From the NCBI RefSeq assembly GCF_024713975.1, contig NC_091107.1:17537501-17601500 (forward strand): a stretch of DNA of 64,000 nucleotides, read 5' to 3'. Origin of the DNA: Paralichthys olivaceus. Lineage: Eukaryota > Chordata > Actinopteri > Pleuronectiformes > Paralichthyidae. The position numbers and the translations under genes are program-made. Shown here piece by piece: positions 49,448 through 60,254 of this stretch (its first letter is position 1; the number at the start of each line of letters is the position of its first letter). The notes under the pieces are model-generated. The model did no database searches. It was not told the DNA's origin and worked only from the letters and a program-made list of their open reading frames with translations.

Positions 49448-52400
49448 TCAGTCTCGTCCAACTCTGTGGGTCTCTGTGGGTCTGTCGATGCGGTAGACGA
49501 ACTCCGCAGGCATAAAGTAGCCCAAGTACTCCACACTGTCGGGTGTGGTGTCGATGTAGTAGTGGCCACCTTCTCCATGATGGCTGAAGCAATGGGTGTG
49601 CTCCACACGCAGGTCAAGACCCTGAAGCAACAGACACATTACAAAACAGTTTGTAAATGCACTTCTGATGGGTGCTAACACCATAAACTGATCTTGTTTA
49701 ATTTGTGGCCCCGTTCAGACCTGGTATTAACATCTGTCCTGAGAGATCTAGTCACAAGAGGACATTAGTGAATAAGTGTGTTCACACTTGACATTAAATT
49801 GTCCTGAATGTGTCTACTGTGTCCACTTGTGATTGGATCTCACTTTCCGGTTCTATATCTAAATAATTATTTATTATGTCATTTGTGTTTGCAAAGATCA
49901 AATTATTTTGGTTTTACCCAGTCTGCGTTTTGACATGAGCGAGTGAGCAAGCACCTGTGCCACAAAGAATAATTTTAACACTTAAAGAAAAGTATAAATC
50001 ATTATGTAGTGATCAGTGTTGATATTGTAGCCGCAAAAAAAACTCGTATGGAAAAAAAAGAGAGTAAGAATACATTTAAAGGTTCAGTGTGTAAGATTTA
50101 CTGACACCTAGTGGTGAAGTTGCCTGTTGCAGCTGAATACCCCTTCACCTCACTCTCCCCTTCCAAACATGAAAGAGACCCTGTGGTCTGCAGTTGACAT
50201 AAAAACTCAAAAAGTGTTTATTTTGTCCAGTCTGGACTACTGTAAAAAACATGGCGGCCTCCGGAGAGAGGACCCGCTCCTGATGTAAATATAAAGTATT
50301 TGAATATAAAGAGCCCATTCTAGGGTAAAGAAAACAACACTTAAGATAAAACACATAAGTGAAAACATCACTAGGATTATTCTATAAATCTCTGCCAATA
50401 GATCCCTTTTATCTAAATCTTACACACTGGACGTTTAAACTGTTGCAGGTCAGAGGATTTTGAATTTGAGTGATCAGCTAGCCGGTAGGACCTGAAATTA
50501 GCGCTGACCACTTATGATCGGCTCACTCAGGATGGATATTAACACCAGTTCTGGGTTAGTCTGGGTCACTGTTCTCTTAAACTATTTGTTTTACTCACAG
50601 GATCCTTGGAAACGAGCACCGACTGGCAGATAAGCGGAGCGCTGACCTCAAAGTGCTTGAGCCAATTGTTGACCTCATCGTTGGAGTTGAGGGGGCAGAC
50701 TGAGAACTCTCTCGGCTACCGGTAACCCAACACAAGAAAATGAATCGACACACATTACTGACAGCACTAAGTTTTCTGTGTCACATCCGTTATTTACCAT
50801 GATGTGGATTTTCGCTTTCCCTTTCTGGATGATGAAGGTGCCTCCGAGCGCCAGGCTTTTATCTGGGTAGTGTCCTTCAAGAGTGGTCCTCAAGGCTGTC
50901 ACGAGACTGTGGTCTCCTGTTCTCTTCTTTGCTCGCACCTCTATGACCTGTGGGGCACACGGGTGACGAGGGCACAGCAGGTCAGCATGTTCAGTAACAG
51001 TCCTTTTGTCAATGTTTGTTCTTTCAAACATCAGGAGCATAGGACGTGTGTTGACAAGGCTTAAGTTCATGCATTAGAACTTGGTTATTAACTCGTAGAT
51101 AATGGTTTTTAAGTTCATATATAACCAGAAAGTTCATTATTGGCAGAAAAACAACAAAGTGAATAATGACAATGCATTTTTGAAGGAATTGCAGTGCAAG
51201 CACCATCGTTCATTCTCTGGGGGAAAGAGCTGCAGATCTAGTTTGCTAAGATGCGACTGAATACCTTTCCAGGCTGCCCCTCACATGCGTAGAGATTACC
51301 CAGCAGTCCAAAGTTGCAGTCAGAGAATTTGTCACTGTATTTTTCCTGCAGACACTGGCCGTCAGCGGGGTTGATGGAGGAGAAGTAACTGCTGTTCACT
51401 GCTGGCCTCCCCTCTGCTTCTGTGAGAATCGCAGGCATCAGCTGTGGGAAAGAGAGTATTTCAAATACCGTTTGCAATGACATGGCTTACCGCCGCAGTA
51501 TTGTTGGTGAATTAACCTCTGCGTTCATTCCGACGATCCTGGAGGGAACCGCTGCCGCACCGAGGATGAACGCTCCTGGCAGCTCCAGTTCTTTAGATAT
51601 ACTGTTCATGTTGTATTCCTGGAAGGAGACAACATGAACATGCAGCAGGTTGGGTGACTACACCTCTTTTCACATTACCACCATGCAGTTTGTGCGTACA
51701 CTGCCCTTTGTGTGGTGGAAAAAAGCTACCTTGTGCTTTTGAACCAGGGGAACCAGGTATGGCACACCGCCAACATCAGTGATTCGAGGACTTCCACACA
51801 GGCCTTCAATTTAGAGATCAAGAGAAAACTTGAAATTTACTGCAAACTTCACAAATTTTAAAAGACAAGTCCTTCTTATTCAGCAACAAACTTGCACCAA
51901 CGGATAGTCTGTAAAGTTTTTACTTGTGCCTTATTATATGTTGTTTATTTCTCATCTATATCTTTTATCCCTCTTTTTCCTTTTTTTCTTTCACTGGTCT
52001 CGGTCTGTCGATGTGAAGATAGATGGATAGATAGATGAACTTTATTGATCCCAGTTGGGAAATTGTTGTGTCACAGCAGCAGTTCAACATTCACAGAGAG
52101 TAAGACACAAAGACAAGGTGCAAAATTGCAGTACTTGACATGACTAAATATGACTGTAACTAAATGTGGTATCTGTGGTATCTGTCCCTGACAAATAAAC
52201 CAAAAATAATAAATAAAAAATGTGACGCACAACTGCGAGGCCTCAAATGTTACACACACACATATTGTTTGCTTAATCAGTGTTACGACACACAATCTGG
52301 AAAGTAACAACAACTCAAATTTCATGCTTCATTACATTACATTATTTTCACAATTCTCATATCTAGATGTGTATTGTTGTGCATTATTTCTTGGCAGCTC

Positions 52401-52744
52401 TGCAGACTGTGGCATATGAATAAAGTGTAGTAAAAGTAATAGAAGTAGTTGAGTTTAGACTTTATTGTCCCCAATGGGAAATTTGGGGTAATGCTCCTGC
52501 TGAAACGGGCCCTTCTCCATTTAAGACTTCTCTACCTGTATGTCTGGATGGCAGGAAGAGAGGAATGAGAGGGTTGTTGTGTGTGAGGGCTGTCGTTCAT
52601 GTCTGAGATTTAGGGTGTGGGCAGGCTGATGATTTTTAATGCAGTGTATTTGATGCTGGTGAGTTTTTGTAGTAACAGGTGGAACAATAAAGGACAATGG
52701 GTTTATACGGCAGCAACAGAAGGTGGGGAGCAAACTGAGTTTAC

Positions 52745-52787
<43 letters not shown>

Positions 52788-53058
52788 TGGTGTGTTCCTA
52801 CCTTTGACAGGGAAGTGGAATGGCTCTTTGGTGAGATCTGGACACTCCACAACACACACCTGAACTTCTGCAAAGTTCTCCTGCAGTCCTGCCTGCAGCA
52901 CTGTCCCCAGCAGACAACACATGAGCTCATGTTAGTGAACATCCTGTTCTAACCACGGGTCTCTGCCTGTGTGTGTGATCTGAGCTCTTACCCCCACGCA
53001 GCTCCTCCAGATGTGGAGCGTGCAGCTGGACCCTCTCCGTTTTGCTGGTTTCTGCCAT
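49448..53058 (-). CDS. c11orf54: Ester hydrolase C11orf54 homologue (PTD012, DUF1907), complete
   Basis: Zinc-dependent hydrolase; the human protein cleaves p-nitrophenyl acetate in vitro and is found in nucleus and cytosol, natural substrate unsettled. Eight coding exons join in phase: 52992-53058, 52802-52900, 51730-51803, 51517-51618, 51265-51441, 50798-50947, 50599-50715, 49448-49621. They give 319 residues (human 315). Landmarks in order: LEELRGGVLQAGLQENFAEV, VVECPDLTKEPFHFPVKG, DVGGVPYLVPLV, ELPGAFILGAAA, NPADGQCLQEKYSDKFSDCN, CEGQPGKVIEVRAKKRTG, GGTFIIQKGKAKIHIM, and the metal-site block EHTHCFSHHGEGGHY. His270, His272 and His282 correspond to human zinc ligands 266, 268 and 278. It ends GRD-stop as in human. 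It lies head-to-head with the taf1d-like gene. Confidence 0.96.
49710..50555. mobile_element. DNA-transposon-like element, interrupted by a MITE
   Basis: The left end CAGACCTGGTATTAACATCT..GTCCTGAG and the right end, which on the other strand reads AGAACTGGTGTTAATATCCA..TCCTGAG..GATCATAAGTGG, are diverged inverted repeats. The outer element is split by the MITE at 50075-50439. It lies in a c11orf54 intron. A fragment of the same family is at 36785-36865. Confidence 0.65.
50075..50439 (+). mobile_element. MITE-like element, copy 2 (nested)
   Basis: Terminal inverted repeats: TTTAAAGGTTCAGTGTGTAA on the left, and TTTAAACGTCCAGTGTGTAA reading inward from the right; two mismatches in 20 bp. Both continue GATTTA. 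Another copy is at 10461-10790 in reverse orientation. The interior contains ATGGCGGCC and AAATATAAAGTATTTGAATA, and there is no ORF. It is inserted inside the older element 49710-50555. Confidence 0.85.
52013..52140 (-). repeat. LINE tail with (TAGA)n
   Basis: GATAGATGGATAGATAGATG, then AACTTTATTGATCCCAGTTG and GGAAATTGTTGTGTCACAGC. This is the typical 3' end of a common teleost LINE in reverse orientation, in c11orf54 intron 2. Confidence 0.7.
52450..52500 (-). repeat. LINE tail, second copy
   Basis: GACTTTATTGTCCCCAATGG, then GAAATTTGGGG. Same type of LINE 3' end as at 52013, 0.4 kb away in the same intron. Sequence up to the (TAG)n tract may belong to the same insertion. Confidence 0.55.
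52746..52788. repeat. (TAG)14 microsatellite
   Basis: An uninterrupted trinucleotide run, 14 bp from the donor of c11orf54 coding exon 2 on the intron side. Confidence 0.97.
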
Positions 53059-53879
53059 AACTCCAGTTGTTTAGTGAGCGTCCTCAGACTGTGACGCTGC
53101 AGGAGAGGAGGTGGGAGGTCACTGTCTCAGCTCCACATCCAGTTTGGTTCAAGTACAACCCAAGAGTAAAAACACTGGCAAGATAGTCCCTACCCCATAT
53201 AGGGTTTCATCGTCTATGCTTTATGAGAACTTACTGAATTTGAATAAACTTTATTAAACTCTGTTCATATCTGATAACGTAATAACTTATTAGCCTAGAA
53301 TAAACCACTTTTCTTTTTTGTGATGATTTAATAGGCTATATTTACATCCATTTGTAGAAATCTTATGATTTTCATTCATTTAAACAATCCGAAAAAATAT
53401 AAATATGTACTTATTCCAACATTAGAGATAACAACACGAATGTCTACATGGTTGGAATAGATAAATAAATGTATACATGAGATTTCTGTGGGCTGAAATA
53501 AACTCAGGGTCAGTGGAGGGAATCGTTGAAGACGAAAGCGGAAGTGTAAAAGAGTGAATCCTCTTGTTTCTGTTGATGGTTACTGCCATCTTCTCTTTGC
53601 TGATTGGCTGGTGATTGGTCATGTGACGAGTCACGTTGGTACAATCACTTCCTGGTTCTCCTGCACACATGTGAAGTGTCTCTGTCTGTTTTTGTTTTGA
53701 CCCGGCTACACGTCGTTATGAGACACAAGCGAGATGCAAAGTAATCATTATTACTGTGCATCTGCAGGAGACTTGTAAACAGAGACGACCCACGTGTTTA
53801 CAGCATCACGATTCACCCTCGTGCTGTTTCCTGCCAAAGAAAACTCTCAGATCGCGTTTTTTTCCCTCAGAGCTCCACA
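53059..53879. promoter_or_regulatory. Shared c11orf54 / taf1d intergenic promoter region
   Basis: The 821 bp between the two start codons, which point away from each other. Motifs seen: GCGGAAGTG (ETS) at 53539, GCCATCTT (YY1) at 53585, two inverted CCAAT boxes (GATTGGC at 53602, GATTGGT at 53613), an E-box-like GTCATGTGAC at 53619, CACTTCCTG near 53647, and CCACGTG near 53791. No TATA box. The cluster at 53.54-53.66 kb is the likely core, but whether one core drives both genes is inference. Confidence 0.6.
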
Positions 53880-56800
53880 ATGACAAGAGTGCGTAAAACT
53901 CTGGAGTTCACTCAGTTCGATGATGTTGCAGAAGCTCTATCAGCGGAGTCTTGCCACTTTGCTCTGGAAGCGTCCCCTCCAGACTGTGCGAAGGAAGTCT
54001 CGCGATATGTTGGGGGACAGAGCACACAGGATCAGGCATGTGATGACCCAGCTGAAGCAGAAAGGTAAGGATGGCCCTCACGTGATGCATCAGCTCCTGA
54101 GCTCCTGTATCATCCTGCTCTGTGACTGTCTATCTGTGTCTCCCCAGTGATTCAGGAGACAGCCTGTTCATCACTCAGAAACCTGCGCCCGAGGCCCAGA
54201 GGTCAAGTAGAAGACAGCGGTCCTACAGCCAGAGGTCACAGCCAGCATCCATCAGACAGCTAGAGGAAGAAGACTCCTCACCCTCCAACGGAGAGTCCAA
54301 CACTGTCCAAAAGAGGAGTGGGACAAAGAGAAAGAAATTCAGGCTGCCGCAGTACAATTTTCCTTTCCTCTCGGAGAGGAGGCACAGGAGAGCTCGGTTA
54401 TCTGTGCGGCACAACACAGCCCTTCATGTAAGCACTGCCTCCATATGCTTTTTTATACTCGCTGTAATAAATCCTAAAGTAATTTAGTGCTGAACTCTTT
54501 CTCTTTTTACAGTATCATGCGATGGGAGGCTTCTTCAAATGTGTCAAAGAACTGCAGCAGGGTCGTCAGAGGGGAGATGATCTGCCTTCATCATTACCAA
54601 CAGTTGACGTGGAAGGACGATGTATAGTCCCGCTGTCAGAGTAAGTCTAGGATAATCAGGCATATTTTAAGTTGTATAAGTTTTTTTTAAAAGCTAAATG
54701 CATGAACACTACCTCAACCACATATAAACTCTTTGCTTCTAAGACTGAGATCCTCACAGCAAAGTCAGTCTCCTCCTTCTCATTGTAAAATGATTAATGT
54801 CAACAAACATTTACGCATAATTAATATAAGATAAAAAAATTAATTGTCAAATATTGTCCCTAAAAATGACTGATGAGGCTGATTTTCGTCTTAATGCTCC
54901 GAACAGTCCACCAGAAGATGTAATTGCAGCTCAAGGTGTTGATATGAATCTACATATTTATACTTTTCATTTTTACTTATACAAGAAGGCATTAGTAATT
55001 TTTGGTCTGAACTGTATTTATTTGTATGCCTCGGTGCTGGTGCTAGCCAGGAGCCAGAGACATTATGTTTTCCGGAGTTCTGTCTGTTCCATTCTTGTGA
55101 ATATGATACCTTAAGAACACTTTGAGGGAACTACTTCAGATTTGGTACAAAAGTTCAGTGGGACCCAAGAATAATATAATTTGATTCGGCACAAAATATC
55201 CTTCAGACTTAGATTAATGGATTATATTCAGGTGATCAACAGTCACGGTGACCTTAACCACCTAGAAGGAGGCATACAACCACATGGTAGCAAATCTAGT
55301 TTGAAAGGTTTTACTCCCTCTTATCTTTTTTTAGTATTTTAGGTCTAATTCTTTTACTAACTGGAATAAAATGTTGCTATCTATGCAAATAAAAGTTATG
55401 ACAATTTATTGTTAATAAACATTTTTATTATATTATAGAGACGAGGAAGAAGGGTCAGAGAGTGTGGACATCAAAGTGGTGGTAAGATTCCTGTCGAAAC
55501 AAATAAATCATGGATTTCAAAGCGCTTTTTTAGTGCGAACTCACTCTGCATTTGTCATCTTACAGGAAAGGAAACGTTTTGTTTTTACGCCATCAAAAAC
55601 AAAGTGCTCACAACCTCCGAAAAGCCCAGAGACAAAAGGCAGCAGCGTGAATGAACAGAAGAGGAAAGCAAGTAAAGGACAAGAAACGTCACAAGAAAGA
55701 CAAAGGACAATGCAACATCATATACCAGCTAAAGGGTTCATATCAACGAGGACACAGTTTTCTTCACATACAGAGAGCTCTGATGATGGAGGTCCTTCTC
55801 AAAGTGTTCTGGCTGAGAAGGAGACGAGGGATAAACAAGTGACGAGTAACAGAAGCATCCTGGCCCATAGTGAAACGCCAACAACAGAGAGACGTCTAAC
55901 CCAAGGAAACAAGAAATATATTCAAGGGAAAGAAAGGGAGGAAGAGCTGTGTGATGATAGTGATGCTACATATTGTGAAAGACTTGAGCCACAGGGAAGT
56001 CCAAGACTCCAAGAGACAGTTGAGGACAGAGAAGCATCACTAGATGTTACAGAGCTGCCAGCTGATGTTTTCATCACAGATGGTCTATCCCAGATGGAAC
56101 AGGCAGAAAAAGAACCTGCAAGCAAGAGTCTTCTCCAAAGTCCCCAAGAACCTGTAAGTGGCACTGATAATGAGAGTGTGTGCGATAAAACCAGGCTGAA
56201 GAAGAAGAGAAAAGCAAAAGGAGATGATGAAAGAAGGGGACAGAGTCAGGAAGATCCAGAAGTTCTGCACGCTGCAAGATTTGTGGAGGTTGAGGCAGGA
56301 AAGACTCCCAGCCCTACTGAGGAAAACCGAGCAGAGCCTCCGGTGATGCAGACCCGTGATGAGCCCGAGAACTTGTTACATGATGATGTCATAGCGAGAC
56401 AGGAGGAGAGACACATTCCGGATTCCAAACACATGAAAAAGAGGAGGAAAGAGAAGCCGGCAGCAGGTGAAGTTGGACAGGAGGAGGATGGAAACCTCGA
56501 ATCTGAAATGAGAGTGGAGAAGGAATCACTGACAAGTAACGTGGTGAATGGTGGCGAGGACAAGAAGCAGAAAAAGGGGAAAAACGGTGTTGTGGATGAT
56601 GAGAAGTTAAAGTCAAGTGTCGTTTCAGAGCCAATAAAGGATGATGGTGAGATACTGACAAAAAGGAAAAAAAGGAAAAAAGAAAAGATTGTAAATATGG
56701 AAAAACATGGAGAAGTGTTGAATATGACCTCAGGTGTAGCTCTGAGGCAGTTAGAGGAAACAGGAGATTGTTTAGAAAATATAGAATCCACTCAGGAACG

Positions 56801-58250
56801 ATCAGAACCCATTTCAGAAAAGAAAAGAAAAAAGCATAAAAAGAAGCGTCCATCAGCTGACCAGGAAGATGTAGAAGTTGGAGCCGAAGATTTGATCTTG
56901 TCTGTTGATGTAAGTACTGAAGAAAGTACAGTGAAGAAAAAGAAGATAAAGGAGAAGAAGAGGGAAAGCACCTCTGAAGGGGTAGATATTTCTTGCATTT
57001 CTGACGAAAGAAACAAGGTTTATGATGCAGCTCATTCCCATAAAACAGGAGGGGGCTCAGGCGACAGAGCTCCTGAGTCTGTGAAGAAGAAAAAGAAGAA
57101 GAGGGAAAGCACCTCTGAGGGCGTAGATATTTCTGGCACATTTCATGAAAACCAAAAGGTTGATGATGCAGATTATTCCCAGAAAACAAAGGAAGGTGCT
57201 AATGATGGAGTTGCTGAATCTGTGACAAAAAAGAAGAAGAAGAAGAAGAAGAAGAGGGAAAGCACCTCAGAGGGTGTAGATGTTTATTGCACTCCTGACA
57301 GAAATGAAAAAGTTGATGGAGATCATTCACAGACAATAAAGGAGGGCTCTGACCACAGAGATGCTGAATCAGAGACAAAGAAGAAGAAGAAGAAGAAAAA
57401 GAGCGAAATGCTTAGCAGAGCCGCTTTAGAGGATGCTGTGGCACAAAGCGATGATTCAGTGTCTGTGCGGAAAAAGACGAGGACCTCTTCCTTCCTTGTT
57501 GCTGATGCAGAGGAAAAAGATGCTCAGACGCACGAGGAACAAAGCTCGCCTTGTTCAAACTCTGCAGCCGCTCCTGTCTGGGGTGCAGGAAAGCCTGGTG
57601 TCAGCAGTGGTGCTCCAGAGACTGAATCAGCAGAAGTTGCTGGAAATGTGGAGGAAACAAACAATGTGGCCAGGAAGAAGAAAAGGAAGAGAAAGGTGGA
57701 GGAGAGTGTGCAGAAATATTGTGAACTGGAATTTGAGGAACCGAGAGAAACGTGTGAGAGTTTTTTGCCTGATGCCAATAAGATGAGGGTAAAGAGAAAA
57801 AAGAAATCGAAAGGTAATGAAAGTGAGTCGGTGACCGCCATGGAAAGATTAGAAAGTGTGGGCAATGCAGGATATTCTCAAACTGATGGGGATGTGGTTT
57901 TAAGAAAGAAGAAAAGGAAAAAGCCTAAATTTGAGACTGACCATGTGATACAAGAGAGTCCGACACCTGCCACTGACAGTGTGGAATCAAGAGGAGCTGC
58001 AGTGACAAGCTGCAGCTCAGTTTCACACAAGAAGAAAGGCAAACAGTCGGCCGCTCCTCCATCCGGAATGGAGAGTTGTGGTGCTGAAGAATGTTGTGAC
58101 GTTTCTGACAAAATGAGCAAGGAAACGCTGAACCAACCACAAAATGCCCCCCCATCTGCACAGACTCCTGGAGTCATAAATGAGGGTGTGAGAGTCAAGA
58201 AAAAAAGGGAAAAAAACAGGCAAAGACGAGACTTTATGACGCGAGTGTGA
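53880..58250 (+). CDS. taf1d: TAF1D-like protein (RNA polymerase I SL1 subunit), complete, enlarged
   Basis: TAF1D is a subunit of the SL1/TIF-IB complex that positions RNA polymerase I at rDNA promoters. Five coding exons join in phase: 53880-54064, 54148-54427, 54513-54640, 55439-55481, 55566-58250, giving about 1106 residues. Identity rests on a conserved core (Lys/Arg-rich run, then FPFL at about residue 133, then GGFFKCVKEL, then VDVEGRCIVPLSEDEE), which parallels human FPFL..GFFNYIEKL..DDDGSISPIEE, and on the head-to-head position beside c11orf54 as in human. Human TAF1D has only 278 residues. Here the last exon adds nearly 900 residues of Lys/Glu/Ser-rich, apparently disordered sequence with KKKKK runs, typical of nucleolar proteins. 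It includes three copies of a 47-51-residue repeat (each with RESTSEGVD, starting at 56961, 57102, 57255). The intron 55482-55565 is 84 nt and has no stop in frame, so retention would add 28 residues. The name is good but not certain. Confidence 0.68.
55030..55280 (+). repeat. Interspersed repeat in a taf1d intron
   Basis: CTTGTGAATATGATACCTTA, AGAACACTTTGAGGGAACTA, CTTCAGATTTGGTACAAAAG, TTCAGTGGGACCCAAG, then GTCACGGTGACCTT. I know this order from an abundant teleost repeat (..CTCGTGAACGCGATATCTCA..). It fills much of the 798-nt intron 3. Confidence 0.65.
56961..57410 (+). repeat. Coding tandem repeat in taf1d last exon
   Basis: Three direct repeats of 141-153 bp, each starting AGGGAAAGCACCTC and ending in a run of AAG/AAA codons. 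They encode RESTSEGVD, an acidic/polar stretch ending in SQ/SH, then ESxxKKKKKK. The AAG tracts differ in length between copies. Confidence 0.9.
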
Positions 58251-58501
58251 ACTTGTTGACAGATCAGTAGTTTGACCAGGAGACAACAAACACACACAAA
58301 ACTACGTTTGTCAGTCGCATGAAGCCATCAGTGTTTTTAGACCGAATGTGGGAGAGGATGTAGATGAGGCTATGAAGTGCTGAGGTTCACATTGACTTTT
58401 TTAATGTTTTTTGTATCAAAGCGTTTTTTACGAACACCAGTTTCAACTTTTTTGCGTTGAGATGAACTTAACTCTCCATTGAGAAACTACTGAGGAATGT
58501 G

Positions 58502-59090
58502 TATTTTGGAAAGACGAAACACTTTTTAATTTCCTACGTTTAAATGTAAAATATTATGAGGAAATCTGCAAAATACAGGTTTGTGTATGTTTACATATTG
58601 ATAAATTAATATTTGGGGAAAAAGGTAAAGCTTTTTTTTTTACATTTAAATATATAATATTATGAGGACTCCAATGGATTATGTAGGGTACATATTAAAA
58701 AAAATTATATTTTGGAAAAAGACACATTGCCTTTTATTTTCCTACATCTAAATATACAATATACTGAGGTCTCCTGCAAAATGCACGATCATGTGCATAC
58801 TGAGAAATGTATATTTTGGAAAGAAAAGCCTTTTATTCTCCTTAATTTAAATTAACAATATTATGAGGACTCCAAAGGACTGTGTGGGTGCACATATTTA
58901 AAAAATACATATTTTGGAAAAAGATAACGCTTTTTATTTTCCTACATTTAAATGTAGGTACAACTGCACAGGGACACAATTATGTATGTGTACATATTGA
59001 GAAATTCTTATTTTGGAAAAAGAGAGGTTACCTTTTATTTTCCTTTATTTATTTATATATATATATATATATTTCATTTCAGGATGTCAG
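58502..59090. repeat. Degenerate ~100-bp tandem repeat
   Basis: The motif TATTTTGGAAA (diverged in unit 2) starts at 58502, 58610, 58708, 58812, 58910 and 59009, so unit lengths are 108, 98, 104, 98 and 99 bp. Each unit then has CTTTTTATTTTCCTAC, ATTTAAAT, ATATTATGAGGACTCC and a GTGTACATATTGA-like end. The last unit runs into an (AT)n tract near 59060. The array starts about 250 bp after the taf1d stop and may be transcribed as its 3' UTR. Confidence 0.9.
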
Positions 59091-59143
59091 ACCTGGACTT
59101 TAAAGAGGACTCAGATGCAGAGTAATGACCGTTAAAGCAGACT

Positions 59144-59296
59144 TTATTGGGGATACTCTCCAACCTCCCAGACAGAGTGACAAAATCTATGCACAGAATC
59201 AGGCAGGTCCACTTTGGCAGAGAACAGTTGTTTGTTGGCCTCAACCCACTCTGCTGCATGTCTGCAATCGTGAAGAATGTGATCTTCAACCGAGTC
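59144..59296 (-). other. Putative terminal exon of an unrecognised minus-strand gene
   Basis: After a CCATAG acceptor the minus strand is open for 50 codons, DSVEDHILHDCRHAAEWVEA and onward, ending EVGEYPQ-stop. The stop TAA is embedded in CAATAAAG, a canonical polyadenylation signal. A second exon-like piece (59624-59664, FRLMKRKVDDITE, acceptor CACCAG, donor GAG/GTCAGA) joins it in phase. Composition looks coding, but I recognise no family. It could be the remnant of a pseudogene or a small gene. Confidence 0.4.
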
Positions 59297-60175
59297 CTAT
59301 GGAAAAGACAGATAAGCAAAATGATCAATTGTAATATTCAAAACACAAGCTCCAAAAAGAAGAAAAAGAAAAGATCCCATCAGTGCCCTCCTCTAATATG
59401 TCTACCTAGACATATTACAGAGCTCAACAAATAATCTAAAGACACTTTATTTTTAAATTGCAGACAGCAGGTCTGACCTTATCTTGTGAATGGCATATTC
59501 TTTAAAGTGACCCCGCAATTGCAGTACAAAAAATATTGGTAAAAAAAAAAGAGGGAAATGCTGGTTTCTGACCTGAAACTAAAGAAAAACTCAGATGGAA
59601 CTCAAAAAAAATTAAAATCTGACCTCAGTAATGTCATCCACCTTCCTTTTCATCAGCCTAAACACTGGTGGCACCTCACCTCGCCGGGGGGGATGCCTCA
59701 AAAAATGCTTAAACAATAGAAATAAATACAAATTTCTTGTAACAACTTCAATCAAATATCTATATCTTTGCGGTCTCACTTCCAAGGTCAAAATTTTCCA
59801 TAAGGATGATACACCACCACTGTCACAAAAGTGGCAACAACAACAAAAAACCTCACACTATGTCATAATAAATGTTTTGTTGTCATAAAGTCATAGGGGA
59901 GCATCCAGTGTGGTGTAAAGGGCATTCTAGGAATAGAACATAGTAATTTGAATTTAATGCTGATTTCTTTCACGCACACAGAATTACACAAATAATTAAC
60001 ATATAACAAATGATGTCTACTACCATCAACATGAAGACGCCACAGTCAATCCTGTATGGTTGTCATGGAAAACCCTAGATGTCAGAAAGAAGTCAGTTAT
60101 GTAATTATTATTTTACAGTATTAAAGTATTCAACTATTTATATATACATACATTATACGTACTTTCCACTCTTAC

Positions 60176-60254
60176 CTGAATATGTTATCCAGTTTTTTCT
60201 TGTGCAGCGTTCCACTGCAGGTATTCCACCCGATGGAATAACTGAATGATGCAT
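60176..60254 (-). other. Putative internal exon of an unrecognised minus-strand gene
   Basis: Framed by TTTTTAG and CAG/GTAAGAG. One frame is open: ASFSYSIGWNTCSGTLHKKK then LDNIFR, ending in phase 2. A possible following exon (60026-60074, acceptor CATCTAG) would add VFHDNHTGLTVASSC and stop. No family recognised. It may or may not belong with 59144-59664. Confidence 0.35.

Noticed and set aside
54641..55438. Possible intronic snoRNAs, because human TAF1D hosts several
   Set aside because: A TGATGA near 54868 is not paired with a properly spaced D box, no H/ACA hairpin pair is recognisable, and much of the intron is a repeat.
56246..57189. Long minus-strand ORFs rich in Phe/Ser/Leu
   Set aside because: Antisense shadows of the lysine-rich taf1d exon; poly-AAG/GAA on one strand gives stop-poor TTC/CTT on the other.
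59089..59125. Short plus-strand ATG frame MSDLDFKEDSDAE
   Set aside because: Only 13 codons and no continuation by splicing that I could support.
60001..60052. DCGVFML-like peptide resembling the catalytic Cys motif of Ulp1/SENP proteases
   Set aside because: Only about seven residues match. The expected His/Asp regions are not found upstream, and the reading needs an acceptor inside another candidate exon.
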